Counted from the stretch's first letter, positions 42,603 through 52,790 are shown. The stretch: DNA of 64,000 nt from Undaria pinnatifida (GCA_012845835.1 JABAKD010000016.1:25224553-25288552); one strand, 5' to 3'. Notes: generated by a model from the letters alone, not told the origin. Made by a program: numbers and translations.

Positions 42603-44882
42603 CTAAGTTAGGTATAACTTGCGTACAAAGTTAACCATTCCTAGCACTGACCGCAACTCCTTTATGGTTTTAGGCGTCGGCAAGTCAACTATAGCTTTTA
42701 CGCGATCCTCACCGATCCGAATACCGTCGGCCGTCAGTATGTGTCCTAAGTATTTAACTTCTCGGGGGCCAAACTGTACTTTCGATGGTTTGAGGGTGAG
42801 GCCGGCTGCTTGCAAGGCTTTGAACATATTTTCGAGTAGCTGTAAGTGGCCTGTCCAGGTAGATGAACAACATATACAGTCGTCCATATAAACCAAGAGC
42901 CCACTTTTTGGACCAAAATGTGCAAAAGCTAGTGACATGATTCGCGAGAACAGAAACGGCGCGTTAGCTATACCGAAGGGTAGGCGTTTGAAAACCCACT
43001 TTCCGTTCTGCGTGACAAAAGCAGTTTTATCTTGTTCGCTCTCTGCTACTGGTATTTGGTGGTAAGCATTTTGTACGTCACACACAGTTATATAACGTGC
43101 TCCTCCGACCGTGTCAAGGTGGCTTTCTAAGTTAGGCATAGGCCACGATTTTTTGATCAGATTCTTATTTATGGTCGACCTGTAATCTACGCAGAACCGT
43201 GGAGTGCCGTCTGATTTTGCGACAATAGTTACTGCGGAACCCCAGGGACTAGGGCGCTGTTCAATAATTCCTTCTTGTTCCATCTGGTTCACGCACTTGT
43301 CGATAGTTTCCTGTACGCGAGGGTTTGCACGGTACGGGGTTCTATTTACAGGCCGTGTCCCTGGTTCAAGAGGAAACGTTGCTTCGGCCAGGGTACATTT
43401 ACCTAGCTCTTGAGGCGACAAGGAAAAAACGCTGCGATATTTCGTGCATAGAGTCAGTACTTGTTCGCATTCGGCAGGTGTAAACGTGGTTTTATCAAAT
43501 GCTCGAGTAAGTGCTGCACGAAGCTCGTTACGCGTGGATTCCGTTGTCTTGCTGTCTGTTTGAATTGCACTGGTCGTTTTGTTCAGGGCTACCGATACGG
43601 GCGCAATGTGACCTAGTAAGGTATTGCGTTTCAAGTATACGTATTGGTGGGACGGGTTCGCGATCTGGACTACTGCTGTTTTATCAGCGGCCGACCAGTG
43701 ACTCACTGTACGAGCCACTATCATATTTTGAAAAGCTTCAGGTACGGCGGACGATTCGATGTCTTCGAACGTGACGATGAGTGGTTCAATGAGTGCAGCA
43801 GTGGTTTCTGTGGGTGCTGTCGCTGACACTACTTGTACTGCCATCTCACTCTCGGGGGGGATGCAGCATTTGTGTCGCAACAAGACAGGCACCGACTCTA
43901 CATCAGTGTTAACTGTGACCACGGAGCACTGAGCTGTCGCAGTGTTCTCGGGGCGCGCTGTAAAGTCTACTCTACGATGAGATGCTTTGATCGTCACTTG
44001 AGAGGTTTTGAATGACAATTGCTCTGTACTCCAGTCGAGGACACCTCCGAAGGCGCCCATGATGGTGTTATCGAGTAGCATGATGTCTGGCCCTAAAGAG
44101 GGCAATACGAGCGCTTCGACTGGTAGGGTAATATCTCCTAGCGTAAGTTGAAAGCGAACATATCCTAAAATTTTGAGAGGCGACCCATCAGCACTGCTGA
44201 GGTTGATCGCTCCCGGGGGCACTGCAAAAATTTGAGTGTCTTTCATTGTGGGATGTGTCTGTACAAAGTGAACAGATATGCATGGTACATCGGTCGCGGT
44301 GTCAATCGTGACATTGTGCGCCGGATAATCATTAACTCTGGCGTTTACTCGTACGCGCTTTGACGTAGAGCTGAGAGCTGTGGGATATCTGGGATACCCA
44401 CTCATGGCAGACGCGTGGAAAGCATCAAAGTGCGTTTCCTGGTTAGCGTTGCATGATAATAAAACATGATGTTTAATTTTCTCATTTAATTTGCGGGACG
44501 CAGCAGAAACATACAACGCTTGTGGTACCATGGAAGGTGAAAACGTATCATTCCGACGTTGACTACTCTTCTCGACTCTGCTTGCTGCTTCTACGGCTGG
44601 TCCAACTCCACGCGGTACTGCTAGAACACTCGGAACCTGCTGCTTATTTTCTAAGTCTGTTACAGTATTCGACTGGTTGTCTGCATGTACTTGTTTCGCA
44701 TGGGTACTCGCCAGAGGGGTGGAGCTCTTTGTTCGGCCACACTTATCCCTCCTCTTACTACTAGGTCTACCGGCACTTGCCACGGCTACGCTAGCTGATC
44801 GTGCTATCGTTTCTACCGCGGGTTTGATGATCCTAGTTTGCCTACTCCCCGAACCGGTTTGAGGTAACCGGCGCGGGCCCCG
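42603..44882 (-). CDS. pol: Pol, first part: aspartic protease and reverse transcriptase
   Basis: Open from just after the Gag UGA (44883) to TAG at 42603; the first GTG is at 44783, so an ATG-independent start or readthrough is needed. Counting from that GTG, the protease motif is Ile-Asp161-Thr-Ala-Thr, with Ala where Gly is usual, and a Gly-Pro-Asp-Ile-Met-Leu-Leu hydrophobic segment follows. RT motifs: Phe-Cys-Val-Asp-Tyr-Arg, Asp-Val-Gln-Asn-Ala-Tyr-His, Leu-Pro-Phe-Gly-Ile and Tyr-Met-Asp-Asp at 632-635, then Lys-Tyr-Leu-Gly-His. It ends early after Val-Arg-Lys, where the RNase H frame takes over one base back. Confidence 0.93.
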   Translation of the reverse strand, partial: RGPRRLPQTGSGSRQTRIIKPAVETIARSASVAVASAGRPSSKRRDKCGRTKSSTPLASTHAKQVHADNQSNTVTDLENKQQVPSVLAVPRGVGPAVEAASRVEKSSQRRNDTFSPSMVPQALYVSAASRKLNEKIKHHVLLSCNANQETHFDAFHASAMSGYPRYPTALSSTSKRVRVNARVNDYPAHNVTIDTATDVPCISVHFVQTHPTMKDTQIFAVPPGAINLSSADGSPLKILGYVRFQLTLGDITLPVEALVLPSLGPDIMLLDNTIMGAFGGVLDWSTEQLSFKTSQVTIKASHRRVDFTARPENTATAQCSVVTVNTDVESVPVLLRHKCCIPPESEMAVQVVSATAPTETTAALIEPLIVTFEDIESSAVPEAFQNMIVARTVSHWSAADKTAVVQIANPSHQYVYLKRNTLLGHIAPVSVALNKTTSAIQTDSKTTESTRNELRAALTRAFDKTTFTPAECEQVLTLCTKYRSVFSLSPQELGKCTLAEATFPLEPGTRPVNRTPYRANPRVQETIDKCVNQMEQEGIIEQRPSPWGSAVTIVAKSDGTPRFCVDYRSTINKNLIKKSWPMPNLESHLDTVGGARYITVCDVQNAYHQIPVAESEQDKTAFVTQNGKWVFKRLPFGIANAPFLFSRIMSLAFAHFGPKSGLLVYMDDCICCSSTWTGHLQLLENMFKALQAAGLTLKPSKVQFGPREVKYLGHILTADGIRIGEDRVKAIVDLPTPKTIKELRSVLGMVNFVRKLYLT

Positions 44883-44885
44883 TCA
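44883..44885 (-). promoter_or_regulatory. In-frame UGA-CGG between Gag and Pol (candidate readthrough codon)
   Basis: Gag and protease share one frame (GTG 45809 to GTG 44783 is 342 codons) with only this UGA between. UGA followed by CGG is an established leaky context in several plant RNA viruses. The 33 codons after it are open and run directly into pol. Confidence 0.6.
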
Positions 44886-45814
44886 CGGTTTTTTGGTGAC
44901 TACGATGCCGTCGCGCTCGTGCGTTTTGGCGAGCCTGCCGTCTGGGCGCGAGTGCGAGTTTCGGTGGCGGCACATCGGGTAGTCGCATTCGTCGCCCGAC
45001 GCTACTTTCGGCTTCCTACTCCTACCCGCATCGCTACCCGGCGACCTGCCTCGCTTGTCGGTCGAGCCATAAGTCGCTGGTTCGAAGGTCACCCTTCGCT
45101 CTCGGCCTCGCGCCGCCGTCAGGTTGGACGAGATGGCTTTCTCAAGTTTTGCCATCGACGTTATTAGCTGTCGGTTGGGTCCGGGAGATGTGCCAGCGAC
45201 GGCCGAAGCATATGTGGTCGGGGAGGGGGTGGGGGCCGCGCGTAAGGCGTTGGTCTCATGTTTCTTGGCGCGAGTCCGTGAGGCTTGGTATGTGAGAGAG
45301 GGGTCTTCGCGAATGAGTTCTAGACGTACGTGCGGAATTAGGCCGGCTTCGAAAGATGCCATGAGCGATGTTTGCCATGCATGTTGGTATGGCGAGACGT
45401 TGACAGGAGCGGTTCGTTTGGCTTCGGCTAGGAGGCGCGCGTATGCTTGAGTTACACGCAGTCCGTAAGAGTCGACGGATTCACTACTGCCTTGCTTTAG
45501 GGTAGAGACGGTGCGAGCGAGGAGGACGATGCGGTTCACGGGGCTAAACAGATTTGTGAAAGCATTCACCCACTCCTTCCAGTTGCGTGGTGCTCTGACG
45601 TCTACCGCTTCCGTGTTCAGTTGGGCCAGCTCTTTGTCTGTGCGCCACTCTAACGTACCACACTGGATTTGGTTCATGGTGCTAGCTGCGTGGTCGGCTA
45701 CCAAGTATGCCAGGTATCTCACGGCGTGGCGATCGATAACCGAGTCCGAGGCGCCGTCAGGGACGTGCAAGCGAATATGAGCGTGAAAGAGCGCCATGAT
45801 TTCGGGCACATCTC
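44883..45814 (-). CDS. gag: Gag, capsid-like part
   Basis: About 310 codons in the same frame as PR-RT. The segment Trp-Lys-Glu-Trp-Val-Asn-Ala-Phe ... Leu-Lys-Gln-Gly-Ser-Ser-Glu-Ser-Val-Asp-Ser-Tyr is the typical Gypsy capsid helix pattern. The C-terminus has no classical CCHC knuckle; it has Cys-Asp-Tyr-Pro-Met-Cys-Arg-His-Arg-Asn-Ser-His and a later His, a different zinc-binding-like arrangement. No ATG: the frame opens after a TGA at 45813-45815, so its N-terminus must come from the upstream frame or this copy is broken. Confidence 0.85.
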
Positions 45815-46636
45815 AGTTGGCAACCCGTGCAACTTGAGCGAAGCGGGCATATCCGATTTTTTTATCGAAAATTTTGGGTCTTCGTTGTGGTTGTGGGTTG
45901 GGCTCGGGGGTGCTACAGCAGAGGTTATACGTGCTGTGCGAGGTGCTTCTACAGCAGAGGTTGTACGTGCTGTCAGGGGGTTTGTGGGCAGTGCTTCTAC
46001 AGCAGAGGTGTCACGTGCTGTCAGAGGGTTCGTGGGCAGTGCTTCTACAGCAGAGGTGTTACGTGCTGTCGGGGGGTCCGGTTGAGATTGGTCAGGGTGA
46101 GAGGTACGGCTGCTGTCAGAGCTACTCGACTGCTGTTGTATAGGCGTAGCAAGAGTCGTGGAGTGTTGCACGCGTTCAAAAACAACGTCGAGGTTTTGCT
46201 GCGGCTGTGGTACTTCTCTCACCTCATCGACCTTCTCGTTGGTAGGCCCACTCACAGACTTCCGGCTGTCCGGCAGCACCATCTCCAAAACCCACGCCGG
46301 TGGCGTGGTGCCGTCGAGCATGCATTTCTTAAGAAACGCGGCGGTCTCGACGCGGACGGGGTCGTGGCTCGGGAGGGCGCTTGGCGCGGCAAGGATGTCC
46401 TCTGCTAGGCTCGAGCCCTCCTCAACGGCTGATGATACAGGCGTCGTGCTCGGCGCACCAGCCTCATCTGCAGCGTCCCGCTGCTCCTCCTCGTCTACAG
46501 CCGGTCCGCCCTGGTCGGTGGGGGCGAGGGCCGCAAAAGAGTTCCCCGCCAGTGCGGGAGTCGGTTCCTCCGGAGAGGGCGATGCCTTGCGGGCTTTCCC
46601 GCGGCTCTTTTTTGAGCGAGCTCCTGATCGTGGCAT
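45719..46636 (-). CDS. gag: Gag, N-terminal part (separate frame)
   Basis: 305 codons from ATG 46636, the first ATG after the 5' LTR and PBS. Basic, Ser/Pro/Ala-rich N-terminus, then a Thr-Ala-Arg-x-Thr-Ser-Ala-Val repeat (three to four units, 48 bp each with a shorter last one). It overlaps the capsid frame by about 94 nt. A TG doubling at about 45806-45810 (ATGTGCCC) would explain the frame change by simple mutation. Confidence 0.8.
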   Translation of the reverse strand: MPRSGARSKKSRGKARKASPSPEEPTPALAGNSFAALAPTDQGGPAVDEEEQRDAADEAGAPSTTPVSSAVEEGSSLAEDILAAPSALPSHDPVRVETAAFLKKCMLDGTTPPAWVLEMVLPDSRKSVSGPTNEKVDEVREVPQPQQNLDVVFERVQHSTTLATPIQQQSSSSDSSRTSHPDQSQPDPPTARNTSAVEALPTNPLTARDTSAVEALPTNPLTARTTSAVEAPRTARITSAVAPPSPTHNHNEDPKFSIKKSDMPASLKLHGLPTEMCPKSWRSFTLIFACTSLTAPRTRLSIATP

Positions 46637-46697
46637 GTTCTGTTTCTATTTTTTTCCGACAACAACTTTATATAGGGTTTTATATAGGTTTGTTGTT

Positions 46698-46713
46698 CCG
46701 ACGGTGGTCACCA
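46698..46713 (-). promoter_or_regulatory. Candidate primer-binding site
   Basis: Two bases after the 5' LTR on the element strand is TGGTGACCACCGTCGG. TGG matches the complement of a tRNA CCA end. The specific tRNA cannot be named from memory. Confidence 0.55.
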
Positions 46714-46715
46714 CT

Positions 46716-47146
46716 ATGGAACCTGGTCTCTCACGGGGTCCCGGAGTCGAAGTGGAGAGGGTGGTCCCGGAGGTCTGGTACTCGTCGCGGATGGTCGGTA
46801 GTCGGAGCGGAGAGGTCGTCGCAGAGCTGAAGTCGAAGCGGAGAGGGCGTCGCGGTGCTGAGGTCCCTTGACGATCGTTCTCAACAGCGAACGCGACTGA
46901 TAACCTTTCTTTCTTATATGTAGCAAGGAGATGCTAAGCCAGAGCTAGAGTGACGGTAGGCATATGCCCTTCGTCATGCGGCGGGATCACCTTTCGGTGG
47001 CTGACCTTTCGGGGACGGGTCAACGCCGTCTATGACGGGTGACGCCGTTCGCGACCCGGGATCGTGTATTGCCTGACCGGTGACGTGTCCTCTCGCGCAT
47101 GCGTGTACGCGATCTACGATAGGTATCTACGACCCTGTCTTCCACA
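46716..47146 (-). repeat. 5' LTR (431 bp)
   Basis: Same length and sequence as 38951-39381. It should hold the element promoter; a TATA-like ATATAAG lies at 46912-46921 on the element strand. Confidence 0.93.
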
Positions 47147-47151
47147 CTTGT
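47147..47151. repeat. Target-site duplication CTTGT, right
   Basis: Matches 38946-38950 on the other side of the retrotransposon. Confidence 0.75.
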
Positions 47152-47257
47152 CCTATCTTATCTTCGAATATTTTTTTTTCTTCTTGTTTGATCCCCGATT
47201 CCCCTCCCCACCGGCCTACTGCATTTCGTATTGTCTCTTCCAATGTATTTCTGTTGC

Positions 47258-47463
47258 TGACGTATGTATGCTGTGCCTGTCGTACCCAGTACTAGGGCAT
47301 TACATTGCGTTGTCGAATGCATTACGATGCATTATCTCTGTGTCGTAGCTTGTGACCACAGAGCTGATCTTTCTAGGGTGAAGAATCAGTACGGACACTG
47401 GGTGTGCTGGATGTCGACGAGTAGAAAAACGGTTTAATGTGAAGAACACACACACACACACTG
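47258..47463 (-). repeat. R4 copy, - orientation
   Basis: GACGTATGTATGCTGTGCCT to the (CA)n end. The preceding TTTCGTATTGTCTCTTCCAA is shared with the 48.4-kb copy, so the family extends further 5' in these two. Confidence 0.85.
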
Positions 47464-47529
47464 CCGGTACCTCTTGTTCCTCTTCTTCTCGTGGGTTTGT
47501 CCGCACAAAGTAGATATGCCTTTTCGTGT

Positions 47530-48010
47530 TGCTTTGTCCGTGCAACAGGTACCTGTACCTCTTCAGCACGCATCATGTTGTGCTGTTCTTCTATCGTTTA
47601 TTATGCGGTCCTCTGAGTCATCCCACGGTAAGGGTTGCAGTTGTATGATTGCGATGAAAAGTTCTTGGACGATTGAGTTCCTCAAGTGAGGAACTGCCCG
47701 TCAATAAAGGAGTTTCACAAGTACATTTTGTTTTATGACCGAGGCATAGAAGCTTGGTCGGGTTGTGCGAACGAATGCCTTCGAAGTCATTTTTCGGGTG
47801 TAATGCGGAGTTATTTCACGTGGTGAGGCCCGCAGGGATTTTCTGCTGCAAGCTTACCGTGGGATGACCCTTCTCGCATCACATACTTTAGAACAGTTAC
47901 TCGTCGTTGGTTCGTTTTGCTTTGTTGTTTTCATAGTTTTTTTTTGTCTGGATTGTCTTGTTGCGTTCTTGTCCCCGGTACGACAGGATTTCACTTGCTC
48001 AACCTCGATG
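47530..48010 (+). repeat. R5-related blocks
   Basis: GTCCGTGCAACAGGTACCTG (about 47546) and CTCGCATCACATACTTTAGA (about 47873) correspond to R5 at 26.05 and 29.8 kb. Between them is unique sequence. Confidence 0.45.
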
Positions 48011-48179
48011 TATGCAATAGAAGGGAGACCGCGGTGGACGAAGGCAGGAAGGAGATGGCAGACAGGGTAGCAAGGTACCAGGCCGACTAGTAGGTACGTA
48101 GCACTTTTCTTCTTTTTCTGGGGTATTTTTTTCCCCTTTGTTCCCTCCTTGCGTGTCCAGGTTTTTGGCTCGTGTTCGG

Positions 48180-48375
48180 ATTATCAATTTTGGTTTTACT
48201 TTACTTTAGTTTATTTTATTTTATTATGTTTCTTTTCCGAGCTTTGGCTCTCCTTTCCGGTTGGGTTGTTTCTTCGATTTCCCCTTCATTTTATTTTTTT
48301 TTTATTTATTTATTTTTTTTTTTATTTGTTTTCTTATTAATATTTTGTGTTTGTTTTTGTTTTTGTTTATTTCGT
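48180..48375. repeat. T-rich low-complexity tract
   Basis: Runs of TTTA, TTTTATTTA and TTTTTGT over about 190 bp; the hydrophobic ORF across it is an artefact. Confidence 0.7.
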
Positions 48376-48398
48376 ATTCTCTCTTTTAATGTATTTCT

Positions 48399-48760
48399 GT
48401 TGCTGACGTATGTATGTTGTGCCTGTCGTACCCAACTAGGGCATGACATTGCGTTGTCGAATGCATTACGATGCATTATCTCTGTGTCGTAGCTTGTGAC
48501 CACAGAGCTGATCTTTCTAGGGTGAATAATCAGTACGGACACTGGGTGTGCTGGATGTCGACGAGTAGAAGAACGGTTTAATGTGAAGAACACACACACA
48601 CACATTGCGATTGTTTGTTTCTATGTTTCGAAGTCTTTGACCACAGAGTTTGAATCTTTTTTTATAGAATGAAGGACCAGCAGGGACACTAGGTATACTG
48701 ATGTGTGTTGGGTTGAAAGGACACAGCGTGATGTGAAGACAACACACTCCTCTAATGTAA
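48399..48760 (-). repeat. R4 copy followed by a diverged R4-like unit
   Basis: 48399-48606 is a close R4 copy ending in (CA)n. 48607-48760 repeats the order of landmarks (GACCACAGAG, GGACACTAGG, GATGTGAAGACAACAC) with low identity, suggesting an older copy in tandem. Confidence 0.7.
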
Positions 48761-48764
48761 TACT

Positions 48765-49480
48765 CAATCAAGTATGTACCTTCTTGTATGTAGCTTTTGA
48801 GCGCACACGGCAGCAATAATAGAGCTCGACTCCGCACGAGCCATCGGCACGGATACTTGTTGGGCGTGATGAAGCTGGAATACAGAAATACGTGAAAAAA
48901 TCGAATCGATGTCTTGTCTTGGTTTCGGTGTGTTTGTCACTCCAGAGTACGTCTCTCTAAAAAAAAGAAACGGAAAATTGAAAGATACCCGTGAGATGTT
49001 ACACATTTCAAGCGTAGCTTATGATACACATACGTATTGTTGTGCAGAGTTTATGACTTTTTTACAAGCGAGGGCAAACTCCCCATGACACGCAGCTGTT
49101 TTCCAACAGAAAGAGAGGGTCTAGAGAATGCAAATATATATATGCAAAACGAACGCTGAAGGCAACAAAAAGAATGTTTTGTTATTCGTCGTGTCCGTGA
49201 TGCCACACACGTCTCGGTCAGATCTCTTTTTTGAATATTTTGGAAACATGGTGTCGTGCCTGTCGTGCTCTCTTTATCTGTCGTTTGCCCTGGACTTCAC
49301 ACAAAAATCGACGAACACTAACTCAGTACGGCCTGCTGGGTCGATCCCCACAACCGCAGTAAAGGGCAAGTTTCAACGTTTTTATCAAACTGAAAATCTT
49401 CATTCAAAAGAATGTACGTAATCCAAATTATATATATTTTTTTTCGCTAAAATACATATTAGCTTCCCACCAGGTATGAT
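48765..49480. other. No gene seen
   Basis: Short ORFs only and AT-rich spacer. No recognisable repeat apart from simple A/T runs. Confidence 0.4.
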
Positions 49481-49484
49481 GTAT

Positions 49485-49735
49485 ATAATATAATAAAAAG
49501 CATACACTCCAGGCGTGAGATCGATGCTTTTGTGCAAACTCATCTTTGCAAACTGAGTGTGATACTCCGATCGCGCCATTGAGAATATAGGTCGGCGACT
49601 CCCCTCGAACTACAGTGTATGTAGCGTATCAGGGTCAACAGGGTAATGATTATAATAGTCTATATATGCGCGGAAGCTACAAAAAAACCCTTCTTTGAGA
49701 GACAAAATCTGGCAGCTAGTTGTGATATATATGCG
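49485..49735 (-). repeat. R1 copy, - orientation
   Basis: CACTCCAGGCGTGAGATCGA to GACAAAATCTGGCAGCTAG, with the R1 tail (ATATAATAATAAAA-type) on its left. Confidence 0.7.
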
Positions 49736-50745
49736 ACCTAAAGCTGTTGTTAGAAATTCCTCTTCCCCCCCCGACTCCCCCTTTAAACATTCCGCTCTTT
49801 CCTCACCTGTTGTACGACTTACCCCGATATACATGACAAACCGACGCAGTTCTTCAACAACCGTCAGCTTTGTCTCCAAAAATGATATATGATAGACTCC
49901 ACGCACGGAATGAGATGACCCCTACCCTCCCCCCCCCCCCGCGTGCTCCCTCTTGTTCAAACGCCGAACCAGAAATCAAAATCTGCCCGAGTATTACACA
50001 CTACCAGGCAGTTGATACGACCTCATTACCTTTCTAACCATCCATACCGTAGCTCCAACTCACCCCCCTACCCCAACAACGCCCCCGCCTTCCCCACCAC
50101 CTGAACCATCGCCTCAACCTAGAACCACGCGTACAGCAATCTCTAACATCTATCTATGCGATCTAAAGCTGTTGGAACTCTCCTTCCCCCATCCCAACCC
50201 TCCACCCCTTCGAACACTTCGCCCTGTCCTCACTGGTTTTGCGACTTACAAAATATACAAGATGAACTAATAATGCATTCCTTCCACAACAATGTATGTG
50301 AAGAACACACACACACAACCGTCCGATTCGTCCCCATATAAGAGTTTCAGTTTCCGCACACAGATCTGATTGAATTGCCCTGCCCGTCCCCCGCCCTTCC
50401 CCGCTCCATGTTGTTCAAACCCAGCCCCGCACGCCCTCCCCTCACAGGGTATACGACTTACAGGGATTTGATAAACACATGCACTCCATCCGCAGCTGTC
50501 AGATTTTTACCCCCTAAAGAACGGGTTTCTTTATAGTTTCCGGGAACACACTGATCATGATCACCCCGTTGACCCTGGCACAATCTACACTGTAGTTCGA
50601 AGCGGAGTCGCTAACCGATATCCACAACAAGGACACATACCCAGTAACACGCGGGATAGGAGTACACACCCCGTCTGCGAAGTTGAGTTTCGACTTTTTT
50701 TTCGATCTCACACCTGCAGCGCATTTTTATTTTGTATTTTTATCT
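49736..50745 (+). repeat. Old R1 composite with tandem-unit blocks, + orientation
   Basis: Poly-C runs, ACGACTTACCCCGATATAC, a ~290-bp-unit relative (49940-50150) and a diverged R1 3' part (50490-50745). More diverged than the 9, 38 and 57-kb copies. Confidence 0.65.
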
Positions 50746-51244
50746 ATACCGGGTACATTTTCCTCACACTCCAATTTTCCAGCTTATGAACAAGCCGTGG
50801 TCACAGGTGTCGTCCCTACATCCCCCTTTCCGGCTCTCGCCTTGTCGTCCCTTCGATTTTTATAACGCGTGCCACGATAATAGAGGTTCACCACTTTGTT
50901 TCTATCACTAACCCTCAATTGGGGAGCTTAAGAGACGATGATCCTCCCAAGAACTGATTTGGAGATACTAGAGCTGTTACAGGACGAAACACACCCGTGG
51001 TCTAGGTACAACTACGTAAAACATGCGTGAACAAATGAGGTATTCCCGAAGATTTTATAAATGGGTTAACCCCTTTACAACTGGAAACCCGTTTTTAGGA
51101 ACAAAAACACTTGGGTTTATTTTAGGCAGGGGATCGGGGGCCATAAAAAAGGCCCCGTTATTCAGAAATCGTTCCAGACCAAAACGGATGCTGCACCCCT
51201 TATTATCGTAGCATACGTCCTTGCCTTCGAGTTTTGTCGCGCAT

Positions 51245-51460
51245 ATGGTTCAGCAATCCCACTGCCCGTCGATTCAACACCATGTAAGTGTTACTAACTC
51301 ACGCTCTCGCGCTTTCCGCAAGTCAATTTATCAATAAGAAATACCCCTACGGATTTTTACGTGCACACTCGGCTGTACTTCAACTCACGAAACCGACCTG
51401 TACCAGGCTCTCGAGGTTTACCTGACACGCCACCGGGGCGGCCTATATGTCCTGTCAATC
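51245..51460 (+). repeat. R7 copy
   Basis: GGTTCAGCAATCCCACTG, CTCACGCTCTCGCGCTTTCC and CTGACACGCCACCGGGGCG match 32395-32610. Confidence 0.65.
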
Positions 51461-51479
51461 CTGGCATTATCAGGGGAGT

Positions 51480-51740
51480 CACCAACCCGTACGAAGGTTT
51501 ACACACCCCATAACGCGCGCGATCGAAGTATTACACGCAGCTTGTAAGGGTAGGCTTCTATGAAAAAACTTTTCGGTTCGAGCAAGAATTGGAGTGTATG
51601 TTTTTAGTTCTTCAAACATATTATAAAAAATGAAAATACACTCCAGCTGTGAGATCGAACCTTTTGTCGAAACTCATATTTACAAGCTGTGTGTGATACT
51701 CCGATCGCGCGCATTACGAGTTTATCTATATCGAGGGTAA
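51480..51740. repeat. Tail-to-tail pair of R1 fragments
   Basis: A diverged + copy (51480-51615) meets an inverted copy (51616-51740) at their AT-rich tails (ATTATAAAAAATGAAAATAC). Confidence 0.65.
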
Positions 51741-51769
51741 GGCCCATCGTTCTTAGAACATGTGGGAGG

Positions 51770-52210
51770 TCAGACTAACGCCAAGCCTCTCCTACTTTTT
51801 GGCGGCCCACAGTGGGAAGCCAACAACTCCAGCGTGTCTGTGAGCGGGAGGTAGGAGAAAGCCTCGAAACGCCCCACTCGGAACATCGACATGCAGCGAT
51901 TAAGCGTTTGATATGTTGGGCAAATACACAAATTTTTGGCCCGTTGAATTGGTTTTCGTTCGGCTTGGTCGAGGGAGTCGGTTGAAAACATGGCATCGAG
52001 GCCGCCATATTATTTTTTGGGCCGCCACACCACCGGGGTACGATTACCTCAATAAGGTCTGCGGGCATGGGCGCGGCTATTGCCCCGGTGGCCTCTGGTT
52101 CAAGTTTGCATTTTGTCGCCTCGATCGTGGTGGTCGACGTGGCGATCAAAAAGAGCGACAGGTTGCCCCGTGTTTGTTGTCGCGCACCGCGATAATGCCA
52201 CGTCATGTTG
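51770..52210 (-). other. GC-richer stretch with overlapping ORFs, identity unknown
   Basis: A 143-codon frame and a shifted 73-codon frame share this segment on the minus strand; base composition is higher in G+C than its flanks. No domain is recognised. A decayed element gene is possible. Confidence 0.2.
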
Positions 52211-52504
52211 GATCAACTCCTAAACTAGATTTTGATTCGCCCTCCGCTAAAAGTACATTTGTTCATTTCCGTCGGTAAAAATCAATTTGTCATTAACTCT
52301 GAATCCTATGAGATTATTTAATGGTGTTGCATGTCTAGACCAACCAAACCTATGCTCTTTTCCAAATTGATTTTTGGCGCTTGTTCGTGAAACGTACAAA
52401 CAGGCTCTGTTTTTATACTTATTTTTTCATTGATTCAACAATTTGGTTATCTGGGGCTCTTGCTCTTTCTGGTTTCCACCCACGGGTACCCTAGTAGCCT
52501 GTTG

Positions 52505-52790
52505 AGGCGATGATTGCGTTGGGCTGCGAAAGCAACTAAGTAAAATCGACACAAGACGCGTATGAAAATAGGTGGAAGTTGTGGTGAGCTAAAGCTTATT
52601 TTTCCTCATCCGCCGGAGGATAAAAAAATGAAAAGACGATGGCGGCATTGTTGTTTTTCTTACTGGTACATCAACTCGCATAATCAAATCCGCGATCACA
52701 GGACAGTCTCCAGTCGCTCTGGAGCTGAGGAATACCCCAGGAAAAAATCACAAACAAATCACAAAGGTACAAACACTAGCGTCGAAGTTA
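52505..52790 (+). repeat. R6 copy followed by R3 head
   Basis: 52505-52630 matches the R6 insertion at 27.8 kb; 52650-52790 is the first part of R3 (CTCGCATAATCAAATCCGCG, GGAGCTGAGGAATACCCC). Confidence 0.6.

Larger units (their letters stand above)
38951..47146 (-). mobile_element. Full-length Ty3/Gypsy (chromodomain) LTR retrotransposon
   Basis: An 8196-bp minus-strand element with two 431-bp LTRs, candidate PBS and PPT, and Gag, PR-RT and RNase H-integrase-chromodomain regions in Ty3/Gypsy order. The LTRs appear identical by reading, which indicates a very recent insertion. Three discontinuities break the polyprotein: a -1 break inside Gag near 45810, an in-frame UGA between Gag and PR at 44883-44885, and a -1 break between RT and RNase H near 42615. 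The UGA may be a functional readthrough site; the other two look like lesions or sequence errors. Confidence 0.95.

Noticed and set aside
45860..45890. A-run near the end of the Gag N-terminal frame as a -1 slippery site
   Set aside because: Slipping there leads to a TGA at 45813-45815 before the capsid frame is reached.
45827..46871. Plus-strand ORFs of 150-237 codons
   Set aside because: Antisense to Gag and LTR; explained by the GC-rich repeat inside Gag.
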